A DNA stretch of 64,000 nt, from positions 95,363 through 159,362 of the forward strand of contig NZ_PDKB01000004.1 in assembly GCF_003316695.1 (NCBI RefSeq). Reading direction: 5' to 3'. The position numbers were made by a program, and so were the translations under genes. The notes under the pieces were generated by a model. The model saw only the letters and a program-made list of their open reading frames with translations, made no database searches and was not told the DNA's origin. Of this stretch, positions 18,251 through 28,546 are shown piece after piece. Every line of letters begins with the position of its first letter. Positions within the stretch are counted from its first letter, which is position 1. Source of the stretch: Aliarcobacter vitoriensis. GTDB lineage: Bacteria; Campylobacterota; Campylobacteria; Campylobacterales; Arcobacteraceae.

Positions 18251-18705
18251 AAATTTGCATTTGTTTTATCTATATCTATCCAACTATTGCAATCAAAATC
18301 TATTTGCATAATAGCACCTTCTTCAAACTTCTCTTTAAATCCAACTAAAGTTAAAGCTAAAGCTGTTAAAGATGGATTATGACCAACTAAGAGCATAGTA
18401 TCAACAGTGTCATAAGTGTAAGTTATAGTTTCGATTAGTTCATTTACAAATGCCATATATAAAACTTCATTTAGCATAATTGTTTTATCATAAGACAACT
18501 CTTGTGCAAAAATTTCAGCAGTTTGTCTAGTACGTATAGCTGGACTTGCTACAATCAAGTCAATATTTGGATTTGACAAAGCTAACTCTTTTGCCATATC
18601 TTGAGCTTTTTGTTTTCCTTCTTGAGTTAGCTCTATATCATAATCATATTCGTTTAGATTTTCACGATTCTTTGTAGTATGTCTTACGATAAAAAGTCTT
18701 TTCAT
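18232..18705 (-). CDS. sixA: SixA-like phosphohistidine phosphatase
   Basis: Histidine-phosphatase-superfamily enzyme of 157 residues. The catalytic RHT motif (Arg8-His9-Thr10, usually RHG or RHA) is at the N-terminus; VASPAIRTRQTAEIFA supplies the second Arg and the VGHNPS motif the second catalytic His. The length and lack of extra domains fit SixA, which dephosphorylates phosphohistidine carriers in E. coli. The substrate here is unproven. Confidence 0.85.
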   Translation of the reverse strand: MKRLFIVRHTTKNRENLNEYDYDIELTQEGKQKAQDMAKELALSNPNIDLIVASPAIRTRQTAEIFAQELSYDKTIMLNEVLYMAFVNELIETITYTYDTVDTMLLVGHNPSLTALALTLVGFKEKFEEGAIMQIDFDCNSWIDIDKTNANLVSYKK

Positions 18706-18820
18706 TTTCCCCTCAAATTAATAAAAATTACTGATTTAGCTTGTATTTCGTCATTTTAACCATACTTTTATAAATAAAATATAAAAATTAAGTAAACAAT
18801 TATTAGAAAGTGAGATTATC

Positions 18821-19507
18821 TTGAAAAATCTTTTAAAAACTATATTCTTTAGTTTGATATTTATATTTTTATTTGTGATTTTATATATTTCAAGTGAGTT
18901 TATGTTGTCAAGAGTTAGTCAAAATTATGAATTAAAGGGTAGTGATTATAAAATTTTTATAAAATCAAATGGTGTTCATACAGATATTGTACTTCCTTTA
19001 AAAAATTATGTTTTTATTTGGAATGAATATTTTCCTTTTGAAGATACAAAAAGTCAAAGTGATGATTTTGAATATATTTCTATTGGATGGGGAGATAAAG
19101 GGTTTTATTTGGATACTCCAACTTGGGCTGAACTAAAAGTTTCAACAGCACTTATAGCTGGAACAGGACTTGGAAATGCAGCTTTTCATATCACATATTA
19201 TAAAGATATTTTTGAAGATGATTTAACTTACTCTATAAATATTTCAAAAGAGCAATATTTGTCAATAGTTCAAAGTGTGAAAGAATCTTTAAAATATGAA
19301 AATGATAAACCAATAAATATAAAAACAACTGCACAATATGGAGAAAATGACTCTTTTTATGAAGCTAGTGGAAGTTATAGTATATTTCACACTTGTAACA
19401 CTTGGACAAATAATGTTTTAAAAAAAGCAAAACTGCCTGCTTCAAAATGGGTAGCTTTTGATGATGGTATTTTGTATCAATATAAGAAATTTAAAAATAG
19501 TAAGTAG
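18821..19507 (+). CDS. DUF2459 (TIGR02117-type) membrane-anchored protein
   Basis: 228 residues with an N-terminal membrane anchor (about 8-28). The mature part has the DUF2459 hallmarks: SNGVHTDIVLP, GWGDKGFYLDTPTWAEL and a Cys-containing TCNTWTNN near the C-terminus. A conserved His and Cys in this family hint at a papain-like or NlpC-like hydrolase fold, but the function is not established. The start is a TTG at 18821 with AAAGTGAG about 7 bases upstream. No urease genes are nearby despite the family's historical name. Confidence 0.75.
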   Translation: MKNLLKTIFFSLIFIFLFVILYISSEFMLSRVSQNYELKGSDYKIFIKSNGVHTDIVLPLKNYVFIWNEYFPFEDTKSQSDDFEYISIGWGDKGFYLDTPTWAELKVSTALIAGTGLGNAAFHITYYKDIFEDDLTYSINISKEQYLSIVQSVKESLKYENDKPINIKTTAQYGENDSFYEASGSYSIFHTCNTWTNNVLKKAKLPASKWVAFDDGILYQYKKFKNSK

Positions 19508-19510
19508 TTT

Positions 19511-19984
19511 TTATTTAAAATCTATGTTATCCAATGTTTTAAATTCTTCTAATCTATCAATTAGCTTATTTATAAAACTAGTTGGAGCATATTTTAAAAG
19601 TTCTTTTAACTTATAAAAATCTACATTAGAATCTTCTTTTAAATTATTATTTATTTTATTATCAATTAAATTCTTAAAATATTCAAAATCAACTTTATCG
19701 ACTTTTTGAATATTTTTTACAAAATAATTGATATATCTTTTTTTTGAATAATTTGAGGTATCAAAAAGTTCTTGTTCTGTTATATTTAAAACATCTGCAA
19801 TATATGGTATTAATTCTATTGGAATAGTTATCCTTCCTGATAAATAACTATAAATAGTATTTTCAGATGGTATATTACCAGTTGTTTTTAATTTTGGCTC
19901 TAAATCTCTTAATTTATTTGAAAAATTTCTTTTACTTATCTTTTGTTCTTTTAAAATATAGTTTAGTTTCTCATAAACTTCCAT
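19511..19984 (-). CDS. XRE-like helix-turn-helix protein
   Basis: 157 residues. The N-terminal half resembles a Cro/C1-type DNA-binding domain: EKLNYILKEQKISKRNFSNKL, then SENTIYSYLSGRITIPIELI, then a LNITEQELFD turn. The C-terminal half is Lys/Asn-rich and helical, with no recognised effector domain. It is divergent from the hook gene, and two copies of TATTAATAAA spaced 21 bases apart lie upstream (20008-20038), possible operators. The target could be itself, the hook gene, or both. Confidence 0.7.
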   Translation of the reverse strand: MEVYEKLNYILKEQKISKRNFSNKLRDLEPKLKTTGNIPSENTIYSYLSGRITIPIELIPYIADVLNITEQELFDTSNYSKKRYINYFVKNIQKVDKVDFEYFKNLIDNKINNNLKEDSNVDFYKLKELLKYAPTSFINKLIDRLEEFKTLDNIDFK

Positions 19985-20007
19985 TTTACACCCTATTTTT
20001 ATAAGTA

Positions 20008-20038
20008 TATTAATAAAATAAATTTGCTTATTAATAAA
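20008..20038. repeat. Paired TATTAATAAA elements, candidate operators
   Basis: TATTAATAAA occurs at 20008-20017 and 20029-20038, 21 bases apart (two helical turns). The second is part of the palindrome TTATTAATAA (20028-20037). ATTTGCTT also repeats at 20022-20029 and 20044-20051. All lie between the divergent HTH gene and the hook gene. Confidence 0.45.
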
Positions 20039-20107
20039 ACTATATTTGCTTTATAGCCCAATAAATTTTGCAATTATTATAGATATCTAAAAAATAAAGG
20101 ATAAATT

Positions 20108-23100
20108 ATGATAGGTGCATTATGGACTGGAATATCAGGATTAGCTTCACATCAAACAGCTTTAGACAATGAATCAAATAATATAGCTAATGTTAATACA
20201 GTTGGATATAAATCAGGAAGAGTTTCTTTTGCAGACCAAGTTTACCAAAATAGTATTGGTAAAGGTTCTTTTGTACAAGATGCAGAAAAACTTTTTGAAC
20301 AAGGCTCTATGAAAATTACTGGAGCTAGTTATGATATTATGCTTCAAGGTGATGGATTTTTTAAAGTTACAAATAAAAACACTCTAGGAACAGCTGAAAC
20401 TTTCTATACAAGAGCTGGAAATTTTAGAATGGGAGAAAGTGGTACTTTACAAACAGCTGGAGGAGATGAAGTTCAAGGTTGGTCTATGAGTAGAATTGAT
20501 CCAAAAAATGATGTAAAAAGTACAAATCAAAATGCCACAAGATTTACAGATGATTATATAAAAAATGTTGGAAATGTCATAGTAAGACACAAAGATTATA
20601 TAGAAACAATAGCTGGAAAAACTACAGATTTTAATGAAACTGCTAAATCAGATGCTGTTGCAGTATTTAGTGGAGCAGGGCAAAAAACACAATCTTCAAA
20701 GTTAAAAGATATTTATTTAGCACAAGAAAACTATGATAAATGGCTTCAAAAATATCAAGAAGATCCAGAAGCATTATCAAAAGGATCATCTTCACAAATA
20801 TCACAAGTAAACTTTAGGACAGGACTTCCTCCAACATCTCTTATAGGAAAACAAGGTGATTCTATAGAGGTTACTATAGATGGAAATGTATATAATCAAA
20901 AATTTGAAGTAACAAAAACAACAGAAATATATAGACAAGAAATTTGGGACTCTTTAGGTACTGATGAGAGAACTCTTCATAATTTAGTAGATCCTGCTAC
21001 TATAGATTCATTACCTAGTTTGGATCAAGAAACTGCAATATCTTATTATGATAAAGTTGCAGGTAAAATAGAGACATATAAAGCTTTAGCAGATAAAATA
21101 TCAAATTCTGGAAATGGTGGACTTGTAGCATATATGGCTAAAAATACTACAGATCCTACATCAGATATTTTGGATATAAATGCACAATATGATGAATCAA
21201 CAAAAATATCAGATATGCTTCAAGGTGTTATTCAAATAGAATCATTAATCCCTGGAAAAGAGTTTAAAATAACTTCTGTTAGTGAGATATTAGGTGGTAC
21301 AGAAACAACAGTAAGAGGAACATTCCAATCAACAGCATTAGCAGTTGAAGGTTCAGGAAAAGCTGCTCTTGAAAATGCAAGAGATGCTCTTTCACAATTG
21401 GTTAGTGGAAATCAACAAAGTGTATATACAACACAGGATTTATATGGAAGTGCTGGACTTCCAGGTAATGCTTTTACTTTTACTATTGATATATATGATA
21501 AAGATTTAGAACAAGTTATTCCAGTACCAAATGATGGAAATACACCACCAAATGCAATGCCTATAACAATTCCAGCAGGTTCTACAATAGAACAAATAGC
21601 TCAAGCTATAAATAATAGTACAACTACAACAGGTGTTCAATTGGGTGATTATATAACAGCAAAAGTTTTAAATGATAAATATTTGGTTATTGAAACAAAT
21701 GATAAAAACTATGATATAGAGTTTGATCCAAAGATAATTGTAACACCAACAGTAAGTTTAAATACCTTAGTAGATAATACAAGTTATCAATATACTATTG
21801 ATGCTGGTAGTGGAAAAACTGTAACAATACCTTTTAATGTAGGAAATACTGTTAGTGGAAGTATGGCTAATATTTATCAAGATTTTCAAACTGCAATAGA
21901 TAATTTTAATACTGATCCAAATAATTTAGGATTTGAATTAGAACTAGGTGCAATGGATACTAATGGTAACTTTACAATAACTTCTTTAAAAGAGAGAAAA
22001 CTAGAAAGTAATTTGGCTATTACAACACCTTCAGATATTTTAAGTACATTGAATACAAATAATTTTCCATTAACTGCAACTGATTTAGATGAAGGAAATT
22101 TCCAAATAACTACTGCAGCAAATTGGAATACAACATATACATTTGCTTTTGCAGGAAGAAGTATTAGTTATACAACACCACCATATACAGGAACAGTTGT
22201 TCCAACACCAGCATATTCAGGAGGAATTACTGATATAAGAGATAATCTTATATCAAGAATAAGTGCTGATACTGTTTTATCAAATTTGATTACGGTAACT
22301 GCTGGTGGAGCAGATACTATTAGCATTAACCAAGTAAGAATACAAGCTCCATTTGATCCTGTAAACGCTACAAAGCTTTTAAATGGAAATGTATAAGGTA
22401 GTGGAACATTTACATCTACTGGAACTACTGCTATTGGAATTCCACAAGGAATAAGTTTTGAAATAGATTTAGGAGCAAATAAATCTAAAACAGAAGTTTC
22501 TTTAATTCTTGATGGTACACCATTAACTATAACTACTAGTGAAAATGCAACTGCTAGTGAAATTGCTAGTAAATTACAAGCTGAATTAGATAAAAATAGT
22601 ACATTATCAAATAGATATAGTATAACTGTAGATTCAGGAAATGTTAGAATAAATGAAAAAGCTGGAGAAACTGGTTATGTAGGATTTTCTAATACACCAG
22701 CAATTACATATGCAGCTTTACCTGTACCTGAATGGCCTTTGGATAAGAAATTTATAGAGGTAAACCCTGATTACTCTGGAAGAAAAGGAGCAGGTGCAGA
22801 GTTTATGGAAATAACTACTAGAGTAGATCAATCTTCAACTCATGATAGTTTACAGTTAAGACTTGATAAATTAGACATCTCAGATAGTAAATTTGGATCA
22901 TTTAGAGTAGATGAAACGGGACTTATAACTATAAAAGATGGTGGAGTTGAGTATGCAGTTGGTCAATTGGCAATTGCAAGATTTACAAACAATCGTGGAC
23001 TTGAAGCAGTTGGAGAGAATAATTTTAAACAAACTCAAGAGTCTGGAAATGCAATATTTAGTACAAACAACAATAATACTTCAGGTGTAAAAGGACAAGC

Positions 23101-23236
23101 TTTAGAGTTAAGTAAAGCAGAGTTAAGTGAAAGCTTAGTAAATCTGATGGTTTTCCAAAGAGCTTTTGAAGCAAATGCAAAGTCTATTACAACCTCAGAT
23201 GAGTTATTAAGTACTCTTATCAACTTAAAAAGATAA
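20108..23236 (+). pseudogene. flgE: Flagellar hook protein gene interrupted by one in-frame TAA
   Basis: The N-terminus has the FlgE/F/G rod-hook signature (LASHQTALDNESNNIANVNT, then GYKSGRVSF and LQGDGFFKV). The C-terminus has the hook-family end (LSKAELSESLVNLMVFQRAF and a Ser/Thr/Leu-rich tail). One TAA at 22394-22396 (codon 763) splits the frame. The next 279 codons remain fully open in the same frame to 23236, so the intact product would be about 1042 residues. The break falls in the variable middle region, not in the polymerisation ends. Either a recent nonsense mutation or a base-calling error; the first 762 residues alone would lack the C-terminal coiled-coil needed for assembly. Confidence 0.85.
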
Positions 23237-23250
23237 TTTTTAGCATAAAA

Positions 23251-23279
23251 AAAGCAACCCTTGACCAAAGAGTTGCTTT
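23251..23279 (-). terminator. Intrinsic terminator of the cvpA-to-ATPase operon
   Basis: AAAGCAAC (23251-23258) pairs with GTTGCTTT (23272-23279). Read on the minus strand the hairpin is followed by a U run (A-run at 23244-23250 on the plus strand), so it ends the minus-strand operon. It may also halt the hook transcript less efficiently. Confidence 0.8.
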
Positions 23280-23321
23280 AAGCTGAAATAGTATCAAAAT
23301 ATTTTAAAATCTATCTTAATT

Positions 23322-24389
23322 TCACCCTAAAGCCCACTCATAAAATGGAATAATATCTATTTTTATATCACTATTTTTGATATTTTCTTGGTTTGAAATG
23401 GTTACTATTTCTATTTTTTTAACTTGTAGTTCTAACGCACTTTTGATAATTTTTTTGAGTAAATTTGCATTTAGATTTGAGTTGAAAAATGGTATAGCTA
23501 TAACAAAAAGATTTTGTGATTTTATATAAAAATCTACATTATCCAAATAGTAAATATCTTGCTCTTTTAAGAGTTCTAAAAATACCATATTTGTAAACTC
23601 ATTTTTAAATCTTTTTGTAAAGCTTATTGCACTGAAAAAAGCATGATTATAGGAGTATATTTTTTTTAGTGATTTATCCTGGTTGTACTTTGGTATAAAA
23701 AATATTGTTTTTTTATCTTCAAACTCTTTACATACTTCATAAAATCTATCTTTTGAAACTCTTATTTTTGTTTTTAAAGAGTTGAAAAGTTGAAATATTG
23801 ATTTTTTCTCATCTATATTCTCTATTAGAATTTTAAATATTTCATAATCTACACTATCTTTTATTCCTAATTTTATTATCTCTTGAAGTCGTTGATTTCT
23901 TTTTTGTTCATCTATATTTATCAGTTCTGCAAAATTTCCATATTTTAAAAAGCTATTAAAACTTTGTGTTATATTTTGGTGTTTATTGTCAAAAAGTAAA
24001 TACTCTTCAAAATCCAAAGCAAATAAATTTATATTTGAAAAACCTTCTATTTGAATATTTTTTGATGATGATATGATAATATTTTCGCAATTTGGTAAGC
24101 TAAAAATATCATCGATATTTTCTAAAACTAAAACTTTGATACTATTTTTAGCTATAAATTCTTGTAGAAATTGTAGTTCATTTTTTATATGGCTATTTTT
24201 TAAATCATTAAAGTCAATATAAAGATATTCATCTGTTTTGAAGTTTGATAAAAAATCATAAATTAGATAGCTTTTCCCTGTTTTCCAAGCTCCACAAATT
24301 ATAGTTTTATTTTTTGTTATCTTCTCTTTTCTTTCTAAAAAGTTTATTTTTGAGAAGTTTATTTCATAATTTTCTTCTAAAAGTTTCAT
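23322..24389 (-). CDS. P-loop ATPase of unknown function
   Basis: 355 residues with an N-terminal ATPase domain: Walker A GAWKTGKS (about 33-40) and a Walker-B-like KVLVLENIDD near 85-94. The pattern resembles the AAA_14 group of stand-alone ATPases. The C-terminal part (about 200-355) lacks a recognised domain but ends in a hydrophobic and basic region with IPFFNSN near 308. The start overlaps the pdxA stop by four bases (ATGA), implying translational coupling. A role with pyridoxal synthesis is not supported by any motif; the coupling may be incidental. Confidence 0.7.
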   Translation of the reverse strand: MKLLEENYEINFSKINFLERKEKITKNKTIICGAWKTGKSYLIYDFLSNFKTDEYLYIDFNDLKNSHIKNELQFLQEFIAKNSIKVLVLENIDDIFSLPNCENIIISSSKNIQIEGFSNINLFALDFEEYLLFDNKHQNITQSFNSFLKYGNFAELINIDEQKRNQRLQEIIKLGIKDSVDYEIFKILIENIDEKKSIFQLFNSLKTKIRVSKDRFYEVCKEFEDKKTIFFIPKYNQDKSLKKIYSYNHAFFSAISFTKRFKNEFTNMVFLELLKEQDIYYLDNVDFYIKSQNLFVIAIPFFNSNLNANLLKKIIKSALELQVKKIEIVTISNQENIKNSDIKIDIIPFYEWALG

Positions 24390-25309
24390 CTTTTGCTTAA
24401 ATTTATAGCCTCTTTTACTGCGTTTATGTAGCTTTGAGTATTTATTTTCTCATTTTTATAAGCTATATTAAATGCTGTTCCATGATCAACACTTGTTCTT
24501 ATAATTGGTAAATTCAAACTTACATTGATACTTTCATCAAAGTATAAAGCTTTTAGTGGAGCTAATCCTTGGTCGTGGTACATCGCAACAAAATATTTAA
24601 AGTTTTTTCTTGACATTGGAGAAAAAGCTATATCAGGTACTAAAGGACCTTTAAATATATTTTTATCAAAATATTTATTTGCTTTTTTTATAGCTTTAAA
24701 AATTTCTACTTCTTCATCCCCTAAAACACCATTATCTCCAGCATGAGGGTTCAATCCTAAAACAGCTATATTGTCACCTTTTACATTTTTGTAAAAATCT
24801 ACTAAAAATTTTGTTAAATCTTCAGTTTCTATCTTTTTTGATACTTTTTTTAAAGGGATATGTTCTGTAAAAAGTGCAACAAACATTTTTTCACATCCTA
24901 ACATCATAATTGCATGTTTTCCAAAATAATCTCTTAAAACTTCTGTATGACCTTTGTATCTTATATCTGCTTTGTTCCAAGACTCTTTATTTATTGGAAG
25001 AGTACAAATAGCATCTACCTCTTTTTTACTTGCTAATTTTATAGCATCCATAAATGAATTATAAGAGTATTTACCAGATTTTTTTGAAACAGTTCCAGCT
25101 TTTATATCGAATTCACCTTTTGTTTCAAAAAGTTCAAAGTTTTCTGGAATTTCAATATTTAATAGTTTTGAAGCTTGAAGAAGCATATTTTTATTTATAC
25201 AATATATTGGTTTACAAATATGAGATATTTCACTGTGTGATTTTAGAACTATTTCTATACCAATACCATTTAAATCTCCTATGCTTATAGCAATTTTTGG
25301 TAAGTTCAC
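24386..25309 (-). CDS. pdxA: 4-hydroxythreonine-4-phosphate dehydrogenase
   Basis: Oxidises 4-phosphohydroxy-threonine in the DXP-dependent pyridoxal-phosphate pathway; PdxJ then condenses the product. The N-terminus PKIAISIGDLNGIGIEI and the motifs LPINKESW, GHTEVLRDYF and AMYHDQGLAPLKAL are family hallmarks. I start it at GTG 25309, which overlaps the pdxJ stop (GTGA) and gives 307 residues; the open frame extends to 25420, but those codons lie inside pdxJ and look non-conserved. It sits between pdxJ and the ATPase gene. Confidence 0.95.
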   Translation of the reverse strand: MNLPKIAISIGDLNGIGIEIVLKSHSEISHICKPIYCINKNMLLQASKLLNIEIPENFELFETKGEFDIKAGTVSKKSGKYSYNSFMDAIKLASKKEVDAICTLPINKESWNKADIRYKGHTEVLRDYFGKHAIMMLGCEKMFVALFTEHIPLKKVSKKIETEDLTKFLVDFYKNVKGDNIAVLGLNPHAGDNGVLGDEEVEIFKAIKKANKYFDKNIFKGPLVPDIAFSPMSRKNFKYFVAMYHDQGLAPLKALYFDESINVSLNLPIIRTSVDHGTAFNIAYKNEKINTQSYINAVKEAINLSKR

Positions 25310-26088
25310 TTTGAAATAATCTCTTTCATATCTTTTATAGCACTTGCTAAACCTGTAAAAACTGATTTTGCTATGATACTTTGTCCTATATTTAACTCTA
25401 TAATTTCTGGAATTTGACAAATTAAACTAACATTTTGATAGTTTAATCCATGTCCAGCTGCAACTTTTAATCCTAGATTTGAAGCAAAATTTGAAGCACT
25501 TCTCAAATCTTCTAAACTTTTATCAAGTCTGTTTTTTAACTCTTCTTTACTTAATTCTAACTCTTTTATACTATGATGAGTTGATTTTATATTTGTATAA
25601 AGCATAGCATAAATATTTGCAAAACTTCCAGTATGAAGTTCTACAAAATCAGATTCTAGCATATTTGATAACTCAATTGATTTTATAGTTGGGTCTATAA
25701 ATAAAGAGACTTCAATTTCGTGTTGTTTTAACTTTTCTATTGTTTTATTTATTTTGTCAAAATTTTTTTCTAAATCAAGTCCACCTTCAGTTGTAACTTC
25801 ATCTCTATTTTCAGGAACTAAAGTTGCTCTATAAGGTTTAAGTTTACAAACTATATCTATTATGTCTTCATTTATAGAGCATTCTAAATTAACTGGAAGG
25901 CTTGATTGTTCAATTATAGCTTTTGCATCATTATCATGAATATGTCTTCTATCTTCTCTTAAATGTATAGTTATTTGGTCAGCACCATTTAACTTGCAAA
26001 TACTCAAAGCATCAATTGGATTTGGGTCATTTATTTTTCTAGCTTCTCTTAAAACTGCAATATGATCTATGTTTACACCTAAAAGCAT
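25306..26088 (-). CDS. pdxJ: Pyridoxine 5'-phosphate synthase
   Basis: TIM-barrel enzyme condensing 1-deoxyxylulose-5-phosphate with the PdxA product to make pyridoxine phosphate. Signatures are GVNIDHIAVLREAR at the N-terminus, QITIHLREDRRHI near 41-53, and AAGHGLNYQNV and LNIGQSIIA near the end. At 260 residues the length is typical. It overlaps pdxA by four bases, so the two pathway enzymes are translationally coupled. Confidence 0.96.
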   Translation of the reverse strand: MLLGVNIDHIAVLREARKINDPNPIDALSICKLNGADQITIHLREDRRHIHDNDAKAIIEQSSLPVNLECSINEDIIDIVCKLKPYRATLVPENRDEVTTEGGLDLEKNFDKINKTIEKLKQHEIEVSLFIDPTIKSIELSNMLESDFVELHTGSFANIYAMLYTNIKSTHHSIKELELSKEELKNRLDKSLEDLRSASNFASNLGLKVAAGHGLNYQNVSLICQIPEIIELNIGQSIIAKSVFTGLASAIKDMKEIISK

Positions 26089-26097
26089 AATTTTCCT

Positions 26098-27510
26098 TTA
26101 TGATAAATCTTTTAATGTTGAAATATTTGCTGCAAGTTTATTGTGAACTTCTAAGTATTCATCTTCATTCTTTGAATCTGCAACAACACCAGCTCCTGCT
26201 TGAAAAATTACTTTATCTTTTGTAAGCATTGTTGTTCTAATAGTTATAGCACTATCCATATTTCCATCAAATCCAAAGTAAGCCACACTTCCAGAATAAA
26301 AACTTCTTTTTATTCCTTCAAAGTATGCTATTAATTCCATTGCTCTTATTTTAGGAGCTCCAGTCATAGTTCCAGCTGTGAAAGTTGCCATAAATAAATC
26401 AAACATATCATACTTTTCATCAAGTATTGCTTCTACATCTGAAACTATATGCATAACATGAGAATATTTTTCTATTCTCATTAAATCTGTTACTTTTACA
26501 CTTCCAGCACGAGCTACTCTTCCTACATCATTTCTTCCCAAATCAACAAGCATCAAGTGTTCTGCACGCTCTTTTTTATCATTGATTAGTTCATCTTCCA
26601 TATCTAAATCTTTTTGTGGTGTTGAACCTCTTTTTCTAGTTCCTGCAATTGGACTTAAAAGTATTTGACCATCATTTAATCTAACCATTGATTCAGGAGA
26701 ACTTCCTGCAATAGAAAAATCTTCAAACTCAAGAAAATACAAATATGGACTAGGATTTTTACTTCTTAATGCTCTATAAAAACTAAAATGATCAACAATA
26801 GCACCTTGAATAAATCTATTTGACATCAATATCTGGAAAACGTCACCACTTTTTATCATCTCTTTTGATTTTTCAACCATAGAAAAAAACTGCTCTTTTG
26901 AGTAGTTAAATTTACCTTCATCTAAAATTTGTGCTTTTTTTACTGAAGTATAAGAGTATGGTTTTAAAAGTTCATTTTCTATTTTTTCTATCTCATTTTT
27001 ATATTTTTCAACAGAAGTTAAAATAACTAATTTTGAAGTTTTATGTGAATAGGCTAGGATTATATTTGGACGAATTAAATCCAAATCAGGAATATTAAAC
27101 TCATCTTTTAAATTTTGCATAGAAACTTTTAGCTTTGGTTCAAACTCTTTACTTATGTCATAACCAACATTCCCTATAAATCCATCTATTAGACCAATTC
27201 CTAATTCATTTGATTTATTTTTGTAAATCTCTTTATCAAAATTTTTATAATATTTTTGTAAAAATTTTAAAGGATTACTCTCTACAATATTTGTTTGCCC
27301 ATTTTCATTTAGAAAATAACAAGTATTATCCTTGTACCAAATTCGCTCTCTTGCTCCTATGATAATATAAGAAAAATTACCATTATTTGAAGAGCTTATA
27401 GTACTTTCAAATAAAAAAGTAATTTCATCTTTATAGATGTTTTTTACTTTTTCATATATTGATACAGGAGTAAATTGGTCTAAAAATAGGGTTTTATTAT
27501 AAAAATTCAT
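26098..27510 (-). CDS. trpE: Anthranilate synthase component I
   Basis: Converts chorismate to anthranilate, the first step to tryptophan, with a glutamine amidotransferase partner. The chorismate-binding half is complete: [61 protein letters not shown] and the [10 protein letters not shown] end. At 470 residues the length fits TrpE rather than PabB alone, although PabB cannot be fully excluded. No trpG/D/C/B/A neighbours occur here; it sits inside a mixed housekeeping operon. Confidence 0.88.
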   Translation of the reverse strand: MNFYNKTLFLDQFTPVSIYEKVKNIYKDEITFLFESTISSSNNGNFSYIIIGARERIWYKDNTCYFLNENGQTNIVESNPLKFLQKYYKNFDKEIYKNKSNELGIGLIDGFIGNVGYDISKEFEPKLKVSMQNLKDEFNIPDLDLIRPNIILAYSHKTSKLVILTSVEKYKNEIEKIENELLKPYSYTSVKKAQILDEGKFNYSKEQFFSMVEKSKEMIKSGDVFQILMSNRFIQGAIVDHFSFYRALRSKNPSPYLYFLEFEDFSIAGSSPESMVRLNDGQILLSPIAGTRKRGSTPQKDLDMEDELINDKKERAEHLMLVDLGRNDVGRVARAGSVKVTDLMRIEKYSHVMHIVSDVEAILDEKYDMFDLFMATFTAGTMTGAPKIRAMELIAYFEGIKRSFYSGSVAYFGFDGNMDSAITIRTTMLTKDKVIFQAGAGVVADSKNEDEYLEVHNKLAANISTLKDLS

Positions 27511-27520
27511 AAAACTATTC

Positions 27521-28525
27521 TTACTGATTTACTATAAAAGTATTTTGTATATTTAATCTACTTTTTATAGATGAAACTTCATTCTGTGCTGCTGTTCTTG
27601 AGTTATAAGGACCTATTAACACTTTATTGAAAGTTTTTCCATTTACAGTATCTTGAATAATCTTGTATGAAAAACCATTTTTAGAAATACTTTGCAGATA
27701 ACTATCATTTGGTCTTTTTGAAAATGCTCCAATTTGCACAAAGAAACCACTTGCAGATGAAGATACCTCTGAACCAGCTTTCCCTTCAACCAAATCTCTA
27801 ATAGATTTTTTAGGTTCAGTTGTAGTTTTAGTAGTTGGTTGTTTTGGTGTTTCTACAGTTTTTGGAGTTGAAGCTTTTTTTTCTTCTATTTTTTTAATAG
27901 TATCTTCAATAGCTTCATTTGATATTCCATCTTCTTGTTTTATCTCATTTAAAGGTGCTTGTATAGAAGAAGTTGTTGTGTTTTCTTGCTCTTTCATTGC
28001 ATCTAATTTATCTGTTGAAGTGCTAGTAGAGTTTATATTATCACCATCTTTTTTTGCTCTATCATCAAGAATTCTTTGATATCTATCTTCTATACTATTA
28101 CTATTTTCAGATAATGTTTTCATTTGAGAGGAATCAGTATTATTTGATGTAAATGAATCTTCTTTTTTACTATCACCAGATAAAAGTCTTATAATAATAA
28201 TTGTTAGTAAAAATAATACTACAAGTACAATACCTAATATTAAGTATTTTTTCTTGTTATCTTCTTGATTGCCTAATGGCTGATTTAACATAATATTATC
28301 AAATTCATGATTGCTTTCATCAAATTCAATATTTCTTTGTAATCTATCCATCTCATCTATATCATTGTTATTCATACCCTTATATGCATTGTTCAGGTTG
28401 TTTGTAAGATTTATATTACCCATAGATATCCTCGTTTCATCAAGTTCATTTAATTTTTTCTCTAGTTCATCTTTTTCTTGTTTTAGTTGAACTTTTTTTA
28501 AAAAATCATCTCCACTTATTTGCAT
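27521..28525 (-). CDS. SPOR-domain membrane protein
   Basis: 334 residues. An N-terminal coiled-coil cytoplasmic region (about 10-40) is followed by one membrane helix (about 92-113), a Ser/Thr/Lys-rich low-complexity periplasmic linker (about 115-250) and a C-terminal SPOR domain (about 257-334) with FFVQIGAFS and KVLIGPYNSRTAAQNE. SPOR domains bind denuded peptidoglycan glycan strands at division sites, so a cell-envelope or division role is likely. It sits between lysS and trpE. Confidence 0.88.
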   Translation of the reverse strand: MQISGDDFLKKVQLKQEKDELEKKLNELDETRISMGNINLTNNLNNAYKGMNNNDIDEMDRLQRNIEFDESNHEFDNIMLNQPLGNQEDNKKKYLILGIVLVVLFLLTIIIIRLLSGDSKKEDSFTSNNTDSSQMKTLSENSNSIEDRYQRILDDRAKKDGDNINSTSTSTDKLDAMKEQENTTTSSIQAPLNEIKQEDGISNEAIEDTIKKIEEKKASTPKTVETPKQPTTKTTTEPKKSIRDLVEGKAGSEVSSSASGFFVQIGAFSKRPNDSYLQSISKNGFSYKIIQDTVNGKTFNKVLIGPYNSRTAAQNEVSSIKSRLNIQNTFIVNQ

Positions 28526-28546
28526 AGCGTATCCTTGAATTAAATT

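Noticed and set aside
20052..20107. Sigma-54 promoter of the hook gene
   Set aside because: No GG-N10-GC element is present; a sigma-70-type region is more likely.
22739..23236. A separate gene after the hook gene
   Set aside because: It is the same reading frame as the hook gene, uninterrupted back to the TAA at 22394, and encodes the hook C-terminus.
25310..25420. N-terminal extension of pdxA by 37 codons
   Set aside because: The extension lies inside pdxJ and is not like PdxA; the GTG at 25309 overlapping the pdxJ stop is the better start.
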